The notes under the pieces: generated by a model
Told to the model about the DNA's origin: nothing
Seen by the model: the letters and a program-made list of their open reading frames with translations, nothing else
The model's database searches: none
NCBI GenBank assembly: GCA_022843945.1
Contig: JALHMR010000038.1
Location: 1 to 49,148, forward strand
DNA from: Rhodospirillaceae bacterium
Lineage (GTDB): Bacteria; Pseudomonadota; Alphaproteobacteria; CACIAM-22H2
Length of the DNA stretch: 49,148 bases
Reading direction: 5' to 3'
Translations under genes and position numbers: made by a program
In this document: one piece after another, positions 25,989 through 37,245 of the stretch
Layout of the letters: each line of letters opens with the position of its first letter
How positions within the stretch are numbered: the stretch's first letter is position 1

Positions 25989-26324
25989 ATGGACGCTACC
26001 GTCAGCGAGCGCATCAAGGGCGATATCACGTCGAACGACGTGGTGCTCTACATGAAGGGCTCCCCCGTCTTCCCGCAATGCGGCTTCTCGGCCGCCGTGG
26101 TCCAGGTGCTCACGCATCTCGGCGTCAAGTTCAAGGGCATCGATATCCTGCAGGATCCCAGCCTGCGCCAGGGGATCAAGGAATTCTCGCAGTGGCCGAC
26201 CATCCCCCAGCTCTACGTCAAGGGCGAGTTCGTCGGCGGTTGCGACATCGTGCGCGAGATGTTCGACAGCGGCGAGCTGCAGCAGCTCCTCACCGACAAG
26301 GGCGTGACCGTCAAGGCTGCCTGA
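25989..26324 (+). CDS. grxD: Monothiol CGFS glutaredoxin
   Basis: A 111-residue Grx4-type monothiol glutaredoxin. The active site is CGFS (in MKGSPVFPQCGFSAAVVQVL), followed by FSQWPTIPQLYVKGEFVGGCDIVREM for glutathione and cluster binding. It acts in iron-sulfur cluster transfer together with the BolA protein just upstream. AAGGAGAAGG gives a strong ribosome site. Confidence 0.97.
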   Translation: MDATVSERIKGDITSNDVVLYMKGSPVFPQCGFSAAVVQVLTHLGVKFKGIDILQDPSLRQGIKEFSQWPTIPQLYVKGEFVGGCDIVREMFDSGELQQLLTDKGVTVKAA

Positions 26325-26363
26325 ACGGGCCGCTGATCCCACCTTCCGGATGGGCAGAGGAAG

Positions 26364-26389
26364 AGGCGGGCCGTCGGCCCGCCTTTTTC
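26364..26389 (+). terminator. Intrinsic terminator after grxD
   Basis: A 9-bp stem AGGCGGGCC/GGCCCGCCT with a 3-base loop, then TTTTC. It closes the purC-grxD transcription unit. Confidence 0.9.
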
Positions 26390-26498
26390 ATTTTGGGGCT
26401 CTGGAATTTGACGAGCGCAAGGCGGCGGACGCACACTCCGGGCCGGCAATAAACAAGGTCGCCCCGGCTCCCGGAAGCGACGCTCCAGGAGGAACGCC

Positions 26499-27557
26499 AT
26501 GCCCACCCGCTCCGCCTATGCCCTGCCCTTTCTTGCGGCTTTAGCCATGCCAAACCTCGCCACCGCCCAATCCTCCACGCAAGGGGCGCCCGCCGTGACC
26601 ATGGAAGAGTTCATGGTGCCGTCGCAGGATGCCGGCATCCAGATCTACGTGCGCAACAAGCGCCCGGCCGACATGACCCAGTTCCGCGCCGAGCGGACGG
26701 TGTTGTTCGTGCACGGCGCCACTTATCCAGCGCACGCGGCTTTCGACCTGAAGCTCGACGGCCAGTCGTGGATGGACTACATTGCGGCGCGCGGCTTCGA
26801 CGTCTACCTGCTCGACCTGCGCGGTTACGGCAAGTCGACGCGTCCGGCGGCGATGGACCAGCCGGGCGCCGCCAACCCACCGCTGGTGCGCGGCGAGACG
26901 GCGGTCAAGGACATCGGCTCGGCCGTCGACTTCATCCGCCAGCGCCGCAACCTGCAGAAGATCAACCTGCTCGGCTGGTCGTGGGGCACGTCGCTGATGG
27001 CGACCTACACCACGCAGAACCCGGACAAGGTGAACCGGCTGGTGCTCTATGCGCCGCAATGGATCCGCTCGACACCCTCGCTCGTGCAGGCCGGCGCCGG
27101 TCCGCTGGCCGCCTACCGCGTGGTGACCCGCGACCAGGCGCTCGGCCGCTGGCTCACCGGCGTGCCGGAGGACAAGAAGGCGACGCTGATCCCGCCGGGC
27201 TGGTTCGACGCCTGGGCCGACGCGACCTTCGCCAGCGATCCCTGGGGCAAGACGCAGACCCCGCCGGCGCTGCGCGCGCCCAACGGCATCCTCCAGGATT
27301 CGGCCGAGTTCTGGGCAGCCGGCAAGGCGTATTACGACCCCAACAAGATCACCGTGCCGACGCTGATCGTGCACGGCGAATGGGACCGCGACACGCCGCC
27401 CTACATGGCGCAGACGCTGTTCCCGCTGCTGGTCAATGCACCGGCCAAGCGCTACGTGGCCCTGGGCGAAGCCACCCATACGGTGATCATGGAGAAGAAC
27501 CGGATGGAGCTGTTCCGCGCCGTGCAATCGTTCCTCGAGGAGGAATCGCGCTCCTAG
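26499..27557 (+). CDS. Exported alpha/beta hydrolase
   Basis: A 352-residue protein with a signal peptide (about 1-23, cut near ATAQ) and an alpha/beta hydrolase domain. The oxyanion strand is VLFVHGATYPAH, the nucleophile elbow is G-W-S-W-G (LLGWSWGTSLMA), the acid Asp is in IVHGEWDRDTPP and the His in GEATHTVIME. Esterase, lipase or peptidase activity cannot be separated from sequence alone. A very strong AGGAGG site precedes ATG 26499. Confidence 0.88.
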   Translation: MPTRSAYALPFLAALAMPNLATAQSSTQGAPAVTMEEFMVPSQDAGIQIYVRNKRPADMTQFRAERTVLFVHGATYPAHAAFDLKLDGQSWMDYIAARGFDVYLLDLRGYGKSTRPAAMDQPGAANPPLVRGETAVKDIGSAVDFIRQRRNLQKINLLGWSWGTSLMATYTTQNPDKVNRLVLYAPQWIRSTPSLVQAGAGPLAAYRVVTRDQALGRWLTGVPEDKKATLIPPGWFDAWADATFASDPWGKTQTPPALRAPNGILQDSAEFWAAGKAYYDPNKITVPTLIVHGEWDRDTPPYMAQTLFPLLVNAPAKRYVALGEATHTVIMEKNRMELFRAVQSFLEEESRS

Positions 27558-27576
27558 GGCTTGAAGCGGACGCTAG

Positions 27577-27600
27577 AGCGGAAGGCGAGTGCCTTCCGCT
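27577..27600. terminator. Bidirectional hairpin between hydrolase and small membrane gene
   Basis: Perfect 10-bp arms AGCGGAAGGC/GCCTTCCGCT with loop GAGT, flanked by CTAGAG-type sequence on both sides. There is no T tract. It sits between two converging genes. Confidence 0.55.
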
Positions 27601-27838
27601 AGAGCGGAGGCGTACCGTCCGCCAGTGCCGGCTGGACGAACTCGATCAATGGCAGGTCGCTGTCGAGCGGGCGATCCGGCAGATCGCGGCCCGCGAGGAT
27701 CGGCCTCTGTTGGACGTTGGTGACGCCCGGACCGACCCGCGGCGGTGTCTTGGGCAGCAGGGCGTGCATACTCATCGCGCCGACGAGCGCGAGCGCCACG
27801 ATCCAGGCTGCCAGAAGTTCAGTGCGGTTCGAGTTCAT
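27599..27838 (-). CDS. Small protein with N-terminal membrane segment
   Basis: Unrecognised, 79 residues. After MNSNRTE a hydrophobic segment (LLAAWIVALALVGAMSMHALL) may anchor it or act as signal. The rest is Pro-rich with no motif (PKTPPRVGPGV, then a short acidic tail). The stop codon overlaps the hairpin with the converging hydrolase gene. Confidence 0.55.
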   Translation of the reverse strand: MNSNRTELLAAWIVALALVGAMSMHALLPKTPPRVGPGVTNVQQRPILAGRDLPDRPLDSDLPLIEFVQPALADGTPPL

Positions 27839-27950
27839 GGGCTAAGTACACCTCAGGGGCGGGATTCAATCCCGACCCTGCACGATTCATTACACGGGTA
27901 TCCCGCGGTCGGCTGTGAGCCCGGTCACAACCCAGAAGCGATGGCGTCAC

Positions 27951-28724
27951 TCACTCGACGGCATACGCCGCCATGCTGATGCTGCCGTGGGCAAAGCTGC
28001 GATGCAGGAGCCGACCTTTTGCTGTGGGCCCGCCCGCGCCGAAAGCCACGAAAGCCGGCATCAGATGCTCATCCCGCGGATGCGCCACCCGGGCGAACGG
28101 CGCCAGACCCCGATACTCCGCCAGCGATGCCGCATCGCCCTCGGCGAACGCCTTGGCCAGCCAGTCGTCGAACGCCGTCGCCCAATCAGGCGCGCCGCCA
28201 TGATCGCCGCGCACCAGCGCGCCCAGGTTATGGACCGCACCGCCGCTGCCCATGACCAGGACATTGTCATTGCGGAGCGGCGCCAGAGCCCGACCGACGG
28301 CGATATGGTCGGCCGGCGTGCGTCGCGGCTGAACCGAGAGCGAGACCACGGGGATGTCGGCCTCGGGATACATCAGGAGCAGCGGCGACCAGACGCCGTG
28401 ATCGAAGCCGCGCTCGGGGTCGACGGAGGCACCGATGCCGGCCTGCGCCAGCGCCGCAACGGCCCGCTCGGCCAGGGCCGGGGCACCGGGTGCGGGATAA
28501 CGCAGGCGATAGAGCTGTTCCGGGAAGCCGTAGAAGTCGTGGATGGTCTCGGGTTTCGCCGCGGTGCTGAAGCTCGGCCTGTCCGTCTCCCAATGCGCGG
28601 TGGCCACCACGATGGCCGCGGGCCGCCCCAGCTCGCGGCCGAGCCCGGCGAGGAAATCCCGCCCGGGGATGTCCTCGCCGATCAGCGCGGGCGAGCCATG
28701 GGAAACGAACAGGGCGGGCAGCAT
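27951..28724 (-). CDS. DODA-type extradiol aromatic ring-opening dioxygenase
   Basis: A 257-residue cytosolic enzyme of the class III (LigB/DODA/YgiD) family. Metal ligands and signatures are LFVSHGSPAL, VVATAHWET, the IHDFYGFPEQLYRLRYPAPG stretch and FDHGVWSPLLLMYP, then MGSGGAVHNLG. It opens catechol rings. ATG 28724 shares a base with the stop of the DoxX gene (TGATG), so it is the last gene of a four-gene operon. With the HxlR regulator this suggests removal of catechols or quinones (inference). Confidence 0.93.
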   Translation of the reverse strand: MLPALFVSHGSPALIGEDIPGRDFLAGLGRELGRPAAIVVATAHWETDRPSFSTAAKPETIHDFYGFPEQLYRLRYPAPGAPALAERAVAALAQAGIGASVDPERGFDHGVWSPLLLMYPEADIPVVSLSVQPRRTPADHIAVGRALAPLRNDNVLVMGSGGAVHNLGALVRGDHGGAPDWATAFDDWLAKAFAEGDAASLAEYRGLAPFARVAHPRDEHLMPAFVAFGAGGPTAKGRLLHRSFAHGSISMAAYAVE

Positions 28725-29152
28725 CAGGCGGTCCTCGCCTGCAGCGCGCGCACGACGGGGGTCGGCGCCAGGGCATAGGCACCGTCGCCGATCAGGGCCT
28801 GGACCGCGCTGACGACGATCAGGAACAGTGGGTATTCCCAACCGCCATTGGCGGCGCTGAACACCCAGCCGTTGCCGGCATGCGTCCACAAGGCGCCCAG
28901 CAGGACCGGCACCAGCGCCAGCGCGACGGCGCGCGGCCAGACGCCAAGGATCAGCGCCACGCCGCCGATCAGCTCCGCCCAGAACACGGCATAGGCCAGG
29001 AACGGCGGCAGGCCGAGCGAGGCGAAGAACTGCGCCGTGCCCGGCAGCGTGAACACGAAATATTTCAGGATCAGCGAATGCGCGACGTACATGACGCCGA
29101 GCGAGACGCGCAGCACGAAAGCACCGTAATCGGTCGAGGTTTGAGCGGACAT
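28724..29152 (-). CDS. DoxX-family membrane protein
   Basis: A 142-residue protein with four membrane helices (about 10-30, 50-72, 76-96, 108-128). The first segment includes LRVSLGVMYVAHSLILKYF and the second AYAVFWAELIGGVALILGVWPR, both matching DoxX family. In Bacillus subtilis the DoxX-like CatD is encoded beside a catechol dioxygenase (CatE), which mirrors this pair. It ends inside the dioxygenase start. Confidence 0.92.
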   Translation of the reverse strand: MSAQTSTDYGAFVLRVSLGVMYVAHSLILKYFVFTLPGTAQFFASLGLPPFLAYAVFWAELIGGVALILGVWPRAVALALVPVLLGALWTHAGNGWVFSAANGGWEYPLFLIVVSAVQALIGDGAYALAPTPVVRALQARTA

Positions 29153-29185
29153 TGTCGTCTCCGGTATTCTATCGAGGTTGAGAAG

Positions 29186-29800
29186 CTAATTGGGAATCTG
29201 CATGCCGCGCTGGACCGCCGGCCGCGCGGCGATCGCGTCGTGCCAGCGGGACAGGTTGGGGAACTCGGCACGGCTGACGCCATGCCAGTCGCCGGTCACC
29301 CAGGGAAAGGCGGCGATGTCGGCGACCGAGTAGTCGCCCGCGAGATACGGGGCCTCGACCAGCCGCCGGTCCATGACGCCAAACAGGCGCCGCGTCTCAT
29401 CGACATAGCGGGTAATGGCGTAGGGCAACTTCTCCGGTGCCGCCTTCTGGAAATGGTAGTTCTGGCCGAACATCGGCCCGATACCGCCCATCTGGAACAT
29501 CAGCCATTGCACCGCCTGCGAACGGGCGCGCGGATCCTGGGGCAGCAGCTTGCCGGTCTTCTCCCCGAGATAGATCAGGATGGCGCCCGATTCGAAGACC
29601 GGCAGTGCCGCGCCGCCCGGCCCATCCTGGTCGACGATGGCCGGAATCTTGTTGTTCGGGCTGATCGCCAGGAACTCGGGCTTGAACTGGTCCTGCTTGC
29701 CGAGATCGACGCGATGCACCTTGTAGGGCAGTGCCGCCTCCTCGAGATAGATCGAGATCTTCTTCCCGTTGGGCGTGCCGGCTGTGTAGAGCTGGATCAT
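29186..29800 (-). CDS. Nu-class (YfcG/YghU-like) glutathione S-transferase
   Basis: A 204-residue protein whose thioredoxin-like N-terminal domain has [13 protein letters not shown], typical of Nu-class disulfide-bond oxidoreductases that bind two GSH. Next comes [12 protein letters not shown] and [15 protein letters not shown]. The helical domain includes [19 protein letters not shown], a further YfcG signature. It lies 10 bases after the quinone-reductase-like gene and 33 bases before doxX. Confidence 0.94.
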   Translation of the reverse strand: MIQLYTAGTPNGKKISIYLEEAALPYKVHRVDLGKQDQFKPEFLAISPNNKIPAIVDQDGPGGAALPVFESGAILIYLGEKTGKLLPQDPRARSQAVQWLMFQMGGIGPMFGQNYHFQKAAPEKLPYAITRYVDETRRLFGVMDRRLVEAPYLAGDYSVADIAAFPWVTGDWHGVSRAEFPNLSRWHDAIAARPAVQRGMQIPN

Positions 29801-29810
29801 GGCCGTGGCC

Positions 29811-30404
29811 TCACGCCGCCAGCGGCAGCGCCGCGAGCCGCGACGTCACCAGCGCCACGCGGCGGCCGAGATGCTCGGCCGTCTTGCGGTCGCTCTCGAT
29901 CGGCGCCTCTTCCGGCGGCGCGTCGGAGTTCGACTGCGCCATGGCGCCGATGAAGCTGCCGAGGCGGTTGAGATCGCTGGTGCTCCCCTTGCTCGAGTTG
30001 TTGCCGGGCAGCAGGTCGAGCCCGACCCAGACCATGCCGTGCTGCATGGCGAAGATCGCCAGCTGCATCAGCGAGTTCAGCTTGTCGCCGCTCTGCGAGG
30101 CGGAGTTGGTGAAGCCGGCGGCGACCTTGTCCTTCCAGGCCTGGCCCATCCAGGCCTTCGACGAGGAGTCCATGAAGGCTTTGAAGGGCGCGGAAACGCT
30201 GCCCATGTAGGTCGGTGCGCCGAAGATGATGGCGTCGGCGGCGTCGATCTCCGCGGCCCGGGCTTCCGCCTCGGCGACCGGGATGAGAGCGACATCGGCG
30301 CCGGGCACGCTGCCGGCGCCGCGAGCGACGGCTTCGGCCAGGACCTTCGTGTGGCCGTAGCCCGAGTGATAGACGACGGCAATGCGGGTTGAATTGGCGG
30401 GCAT
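29811..30404 (-). CDS. WrbA-like flavodoxin-fold NAD(P)H:quinone reductase
   Basis: A 197-residue flavoprotein. The FMN phosphate loop is [41 protein letters not shown] and [19 protein letters not shown] are the flavin-contact parts seen in WrbA/NQO-like proteins. It would reduce quinones by two electrons and avoid semiquinone. First gene of the four-gene operon, opposite the HxlR regulator; GGAATTCCCAT precedes its ATG 30404 with a weak AGGGGAATT site. Confidence 0.9.
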   Translation of the reverse strand: MPANSTRIAVVYHSGYGHTKVLAEAVARGAGSVPGADVALIPVAEAEARAAEIDAADAIIFGAPTYMGSVSAPFKAFMDSSSKAWMGQAWKDKVAAGFTNSASQSGDKLNSLMQLAIFAMQHGMVWVGLDLLPGNNSSKGSTSDLNRLGSFIGAMAQSNSDAPPEEAPIESDRKTAEHLGRRVALVTSRLAALPLAA

Positions 30405-30454
30405 GGGAATTCCCCTGAAATCGGTGGCTGGAGGGTTGTAACGGGACGCTATAT

Positions 30455-30527
30455 TAGTTACATTAAGTGACCACCGTGATTTAGGGTGTTGAATAACTCC
30501 TGTAAAGTAGGTACCTTTAAGTAACTA
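30455..30527. promoter_or_regulatory. Divergent promoter/operator for HxlR regulator and detoxification operon
   Basis: TAGTTAC (30455-30461) and GTAACTA (30521-30527) form a perfect 7-bp inverted pair, each extended by a TTAA element (TAGTTACATTAA and TTTAAGTAACTAG). This suggests two copies of one half-site. The left copy abuts TATATTAG, a likely -10 on the minus strand; the right copy lies just upstream of the regulator start. A further AAAGTAGGTACCTTT near-palindrome (30503-30518) is between. The likely ligand is the HxlR protein. Confidence 0.7.
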
Positions 30528-30554
30528 GATGATCCCGTGGAGACGACAGTGAAC

Positions 30555-30965
30555 ATGCCCTGCAGCCCCATCGGCTGCCCGATGGACTCCCTCCTCCGCC
30601 TGCTGATGGGGCCGTGGACGACGTACATCCTGTACGTCCTGCGTTCCAACGGGCCGACGCGCTTCGGCGAGTTGAAGCGCCGCGTGGCCGGGGTCTCGGC
30701 CAAGGTGCTCACCGCGCGGCTGCGCATGCTCGAACAGTCGGACGTGCTCGAACGCCACTACGAGCCAACGATCCCGCCGCAGGTGACCTATGCCCTGTCG
30801 CCGCGCGGGCGTGAGCTGGCCGATGTCATCGACCGGCTGGGCGGTATCGCGAAGAAGTGGAAGGACGAGGACGCCGCCAAGGCAGCGACATCCACGACAT
30901 CCGCACCGCCGGCACCGGCTGCCGTGCCGGCGAAGCCACGAGCGCCCTCGCCCGCCGCGGCCTGA
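30555..30965 (+). CDS. HxlR-family winged-helix regulator with two N-terminal cysteines
   Basis: A 136-residue regulator. The N-terminus MPCSPIGCPMD carries C3 and C8; the HxlR body is LLMGPWTTYILYVLRSNGPTRFGELKRRVAGVSAKVLTARLRMLEQSDVLER with the TYALSPRGREL wing. A long Ala/Pro tail follows the domain. In the YodB/CatR/QorR group an N-terminal Cys senses quinones or diamide, so the Cys pair here fits redox control. I chose ATG 30555, with GGAG 12 bases upstream; GTG 30537 would add six residues. It faces the detoxification operon. Confidence 0.9.
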   Translation: MPCSPIGCPMDSLLRLLMGPWTTYILYVLRSNGPTRFGELKRRVAGVSAKVLTARLRMLEQSDVLERHYEPTIPPQVTYALSPRGRELADVIDRLGGIAKKWKDEDAAKAATSTTSAPPAPAAVPAKPRAPSPAAA

Positions 30966-30981
30966 CGGATCGCCGAAAACA

Positions 30982-31009
30982 AAAAAGCCGCCCGAAAGGG
31001 CGGCTTTTT
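30982..31009. terminator. Bidirectional intrinsic terminator between hxlR-like gene and rpsD
   Basis: Stem GCCGCCC/GGGCGGC with a GAAA loop, flanked by AAAAAA and TTTTT, so it works in both directions for the converging genes. Confidence 0.93.
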
Positions 31010-31031
31010 CTTTGGGCTGAGGCCCGAACCG

Positions 31032-31646
31032 TTAGCGCGAGTAGAACTCGACGACCAGGTTCGGCTCCATCTGCACCGGGTACGGCACGTCCGAGAGCTT
31101 CGGACCGCGTACGAAGGTGCCTTTCATCGCCTTGTGATCGACGCTGAGGTAGTCCGGCACCTGGCGCTCGGCCGAACCGGCGGCCTCCAGCACGATGCCC
31201 ATCTCGCGGCTCTTCGGCTTGAGCTCGATGGTGTCGTTGTCCTTCACCAGGTACGAGCTGATGTTGACCCTCTTCCCGTTGACCTTGACATGCCCGTGAC
31301 TGACGAGCTGGCGCGCGGCGAAGACGGTCGGCGCGAACTTCAGGCGATAAACCACGGCGTCGAGGCGGCGCTCCAGTAGCTCGACCAGGTTCTGGCCGGT
31401 GTCGCCACGGCGGCGATTCGCCTCTTCGTAGGCGCGGCGGAACTGACGCTCCGTGATGTTGCCGTAATAGCCCTTCAGCTTCTGCTTGGCGTGAAGCTGG
31501 ATGCCGTACTCGGTTGGCTTGCGGCGGCGCTGACCGTGCTGGCCCGGGCCGTATTCACGCTTGTTGAGCGGGCTCTTGGCACGGCCCCAGAGGTTCACGC
31601 CGAGGCGGCGGTTGATCTTGTATTTCGACGGGGCGCGTTTGGTCAT
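31032..31646 (-). CDS. rpsD: 30S ribosomal protein S4
   Basis: A 204-residue primary-binding protein of the 16S rRNA 5' domain. It shows [64 protein letters not shown] (S4 RNA-binding fold) and EFYSR at the end. ATG 31646 was preferred because S4 proteins start at M(T/S)KR; the frame is open further upstream. Stand-alone rpsD, outside the alpha operon, is usual in alphaproteobacteria. Confidence 0.98.
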   Translation of the reverse strand: MTKRAPSKYKINRRLGVNLWGRAKSPLNKREYGPGQHGQRRRKPTEYGIQLHAKQKLKGYYGNITERQFRRAYEEANRRRGDTGQNLVELLERRLDAVVYRLKFAPTVFAARQLVSHGHVKVNGKRVNISSYLVKDNDTIELKPKSREMGIVLEAAGSAERQVPDYLSVDHKAMKGTFVRGPKLSDVPYPVQMEPNLVVEFYSR

Positions 31647-31761
31647 CGTCGGTTCCGGAAACTCCGCTTGGCGGGGGTTCAATAAAGCAACCGGCGGCCA
31701 CGGGCCCGGGCGCTGGGTCCATGCCCGCGCCAACCGGCCCCGTACCGCCGAAAGTCGCGGT

Positions 31762-31789
31762 AATATACTTGCGGGTTCAGCCCTGTCAA
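31762..31789 (-). promoter_or_regulatory. Sigma-70-type promoter of rpsD
   Basis: Read on the minus strand, TTGACA (31789-31784) and TATATT (31767-31762) are 16 bases apart, a near-consensus pair. It leaves an untranslated leader of about 110 bases before rpsD. Confidence 0.75.
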
Positions 31790-31847
31790 ACCCTATCCGC
31801 CGGGTAATTTACCAAGCTATTTCAGTTCGGTAGCCTGCTCCGCCAGG

Positions 31848-32636
31848 CTATTCCGGGCGGCCGCGACGGCGGCGCGAGCCCGGCTGGCGCTTGGCGGACG
31901 CCATATGGGGCCGTTCCGTAAGGCCCGTGACGATGCCCTGGAGGGTCCGCACCTCATGCGCCATGAGGCCGGCCCGGTGAAAGATGTTGCGGATGTTGCG
32001 CACCATGGTCGGGCGCATGTCGGTGTTCCGCAGGAAGCCGCAGGCGTCGAGCTCAGCCTCCAGGCGCTCGAAGAAACCCACGACATCTTCCTTGGTCGCC
32101 GTCTCGGCCTTGCCCTTGGCCAGCTCGCGCGCCGGCGTGGTGTCGGCCGCCATGCGCCATTCGTAAGCGGCCAGCAGCACCGCCTGCCCGAGATTCAGGG
32201 ATGAGAAGTCGCGGTTGAGCGGCACGCAGGCGATTGCATCGGCCAGCGAGACGTCGTCGTTCTCCAGGCCGGTGCGCTCGGGCCCGAAGAGGAAGCCGCA
32301 GCGCTCGCGCCCGGCCGTTCGGGTGTGAACCTCGCCGGCGGCCTCGCGCATGGTGACCACGGTCTTCACGCCTTCGCGCGGCCGGGCCGTGGTGGCGTAG
32401 ACGTAGTGCAGGTCGGCGATGGCGTCTTTGGTCTCGGTGAAGATCTTTGCCTTCTCCAGGACGACGTCCGCTCCGGCAGCAGCGGCGATAGCGCGGGGAT
32501 GCGGCAAGGTCGGCCGCGGACGGACCAGACGCAAATCGGTGAGGCCGCAATTCAGCATGGCGCGGGCGACCGCGCCGATATTCTCAGCGAGCTGGGGCGC
32601 CACGAGGATGATGGCCGGCGCTGCTGCGGCGCTCAT
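31848..32636 (-). CDS. trmJ: TrmJ-like SPOUT tRNA/rRNA methyltransferase
   Basis: A 262-residue SpoU/TrmJ family protein that would methylate the 2'-O of residue 32 in tRNA. Motifs are ILVAPQLAENIGAVARAMLNCGLTDLRLV, the GFLFGPERTGLENDDVSLADAIACVPLN knot and SLNLGQAVLLAAYEW, typical of SAM-binding SPOUT enzymes. The C-terminus is arginine-rich. ATG 32636 lies 13 bases after cimA, suggesting co-transcription. Exact RNA target is inferred. Confidence 0.92.
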   Translation of the reverse strand: MSAAAAPAIILVAPQLAENIGAVARAMLNCGLTDLRLVRPRPTLPHPRAIAAAAGADVVLEKAKIFTETKDAIADLHYVYATTARPREGVKTVVTMREAAGEVHTRTAGRERCGFLFGPERTGLENDDVSLADAIACVPLNRDFSSLNLGQAVLLAAYEWRMAADTTPARELAKGKAETATKEDVVGFFERLEAELDACGFLRNTDMRPTMVRNIRNIFHRAGLMAHEVRTLQGIVTGLTERPHMASAKRQPGSRRRRGRPE

Positions 32637-32649
32637 GTCCTGATTGGCC

Positions 32650-34260
32650 CTATTCGGCGGCCTTCTCGGCCGCCGGGCGCTCCTCGTGGAACAGGAACCA
32701 GGTCAGGCTGTCGTGGAGCGCGTTATAGGACGCGTCGATGACGTTGGCCGAAACGCCGATGGTCGCCCAGTGGCGGCCGGCGCTGTCGGCGCTCTCGATC
32801 ATCACACGGGTCACGGCCTTGGTGCCGGCCTCCGGGGTCAGGATGCGCACCTTGTAATCGATCAGGCGGATATCGGCGAGCCGCGGATAGACCGGCTGCA
32901 GCGCCTCGCGCAGGGCGCCGTCGAGCGCGTCGACGGGGCCGTTGCCCTCGCCCACCGTCATCACGCGCTGGCCCTTGACGTCGACCTTCACGGTCGCCTC
33001 GGACTGGGTCACCAGCTCGCCCCTGGCATTGAAACGGCGCTCGGTGATGACGCGGAACGACACCAGGTTGAAATGCTCGGGCACCGAGAACAGCGCCCGG
33101 CGGGCCAGCAGCTCGAAGCTCGCATCGGCGCCGTCATAGGCGAAGCCATCATGCTCGCGGGCCTTCACGTCCTCGATCAGGCGGGCGAGCTTGGGATGAT
33201 CCGGCGCGATATCGAGGCCGATCTCGCGGAAGCGGGCCAGGATGTTCGACTTGCCCGCCTGATCAGAAACCACAATATGCCGGCGGTTACCGACCTTCTC
33301 CGGCTCGACATGCTCGTAGGTGCGCGGGTCCTTCTCGACCGCCGAGACGTGCAGGCCGCCCTTGTGGGCGAAGGCGCTCTCGCCGACATAGGCGGCGCCG
33401 CGCATCGACGGCCGGTTGAGCCGCTCGTCGAGCAGCCGCGAGACATGGGTGAGCTGCTGCAGCTGGCTCTCGGTGATGCCGGTCTTCAGCCCCATCTTGA
33501 GCATCAGGCTGGGGATGATCGAGACGAGATTGGCATTGCCGCAGCGCTCACCCAGGCCGTTGAGCGTGCCCTGGATCTGGCGTGCACCCGCCCGGACCGC
33601 GGCGAGCGAGTTGGCCACGGCGTTCTCGGTATCGTTGTGGCAGTGGATGCCCAGCCGCGATCCCGGCACGAGCTTGGTCACCGTGCCGACGATACGCTCG
33701 ACCTCGTCGGGCAGCGTGCCGCCATTGGTGTCGCAGAGCACGATCCAGCGAGCCCCCGCTTCGTGCGCCGCCTTGACGCATTGCAGGGCATAGTCGGCAT
33801 TGGCCTTATAGCCGTCGAAGAAATGCTCGGCGTCGAACAGCACCTCGTCCTTGCGGCGCTTCGCCTCGATGATGCTCTCGGCGATCATCTCGATGTTCTC
33901 GGTCCTGGTCGCGCCGAGGGCCGTCTCGACATGGAAATCCCAGGTCTTGCCGACCAGGCAGACGGTCTTGACTGGCGAGGCCAGTACGGCGGTCAGACCG
34001 GGATCGTTGGCCGCACTGCGGCCGGGCCGCCTCGTCATGCCGAACGCAGCGATCCGGGCGTGGCTCAGGCGCGGCAGCTGGGCGAAAAAGGCGTCGTCGG
34101 TCGGGTTGGCGCCGGGCCAGCCGCCCTCGACATAGTCGATCCCCAGGCGGTCGAGCGCCACGGCAATGGCCGCCTTGTCGGCGGCGCCGAAATCGACACC
34201 CTGCGTCTGCGCGCCATCGCGCAGCGTCGAATCATAAAGATAGATGCGGTCGTCGATCAT
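32650..34260 (-). CDS. cimA: (R)-citramalate synthase
   Basis: A 536-residue enzyme of the alpha-IPM synthase family that makes citramalate from pyruvate and acetyl-CoA for threonine-independent isoleucine synthesis. The HMGL-like barrel starts YDSTLRDGAQTQGVDF and includes HCHNDTENAVANSLAAVRAGARQIQGTLNGLGERCGNANL; the C-terminal LeuA allosteric domain covers about 395-520. Length and the CimA type of motif separate it from LeuA (2-isopropylmalate synthase). It is followed by the trmJ-like gene. Confidence 0.93.
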   Translation of the reverse strand: MIDDRIYLYDSTLRDGAQTQGVDFGAADKAAIAVALDRLGIDYVEGGWPGANPTDDAFFAQLPRLSHARIAAFGMTRRPGRSAANDPGLTAVLASPVKTVCLVGKTWDFHVETALGATRTENIEMIAESIIEAKRRKDEVLFDAEHFFDGYKANADYALQCVKAAHEAGARWIVLCDTNGGTLPDEVERIVGTVTKLVPGSRLGIHCHNDTENAVANSLAAVRAGARQIQGTLNGLGERCGNANLVSIIPSLMLKMGLKTGITESQLQQLTHVSRLLDERLNRPSMRGAAYVGESAFAHKGGLHVSAVEKDPRTYEHVEPEKVGNRRHIVVSDQAGKSNILARFREIGLDIAPDHPKLARLIEDVKAREHDGFAYDGADASFELLARRALFSVPEHFNLVSFRVITERRFNARGELVTQSEATVKVDVKGQRVMTVGEGNGPVDALDGALREALQPVYPRLADIRLIDYKVRILTPEAGTKAVTRVMIESADSAGRHWATIGVSANVIDASYNALHDSLTWFLFHEERPAAEKAAE

Positions 34261-34354
34261 CGTCTTGGGGTCTGGGGGTCGCCCGGTGAGTGGCGCCGTT
34301 TTATACCACCGGAGCGGTCAACCCAAGGGCGGTTTTGGGCTGTTTTGGCCCGGG

Positions 34355-34759
34355 TCAGACCTTGATCCGCAGGACCGAGGCGATCTTGGCGGTCAACTGG
34401 GCGGGGGCGAAGGGCTTGGCCACGTAGCCGTTGACGCCGTGATCCTTGGCGGCCAGCACGAAATCGCCCGAGGTCTTGCCGGTGAGCATGATGAACGGCA
34501 TCTCGGGCCAGGTCTCGCGCACCTTCTTGAGCAGGTTGAGGCCGGTCATCTCCGGCATCTGCCAGTCCGAGATGATGAGATCGAACTTCGAGGTCGGCTG
34601 GCCAAGGATGTTCAGCGCCTCGGTGCCGCTCTTGGCGGTGACCACCGTTTTGACGCCGATCTGGTTGAGCACGCTGACCGCCAGGCGCAGCGCGAACGCC
34701 TCGTCCTCCACCAGAAGGATGGAGAGCCGCGAGAAGGGAGTGTTGTCGGTCTGACTCAT
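34355..34759 (-). CDS. Single-domain response regulator (CheY-like)
   Basis: A 134-residue receiver with acidic pair in LLVEDEAF, phospho-acceptor D65 (LIISDWQMPEMTGLNLL), Thr in MLTGKT and Lys in YVAKPF; all catalytic residues are present. It has no output domain, so it could relay phosphate to the HPt of the hybrid kinase or from it. Start ATG 34759 is 61 bases after the kinase stop, on the same strand. The frame is open upstream but that part is unlike a receiver. Confidence 0.93.
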   Translation of the reverse strand: MSQTDNTPFSRLSILLVEDEAFALRLAVSVLNQIGVKTVVTAKSGTEALNILGQPTSKFDLIISDWQMPEMTGLNLLKKVRETWPEMPFIMLTGKTSGDFVLAAKDHGVNGYVAKPFAPAQLTAKIASVLRIKV

Positions 34760-34820
34760 GCCAATGTAGTGACCTTGCGAAGATGCTCGAATCCTAACAC
34801 ACAACGCACCGCGCGGCGCT

Positions 34821-37172
<2,352 letters not shown>

Positions 37173-37245
37173 TCCCGCGGGACTCCGACGCTGGCCCGGC
37201 GCGCTCGACTGGCGGCCGGAGTCGGTCAGACCTCGGTGATTCTAT

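Noticed and set aside
31647-31847. Possible S4-binding regulatory RNA in the rpsD leader
   Set aside because: A promoter and leader are visible, but I found no pseudoknot or conserved element that supports autoregulation.
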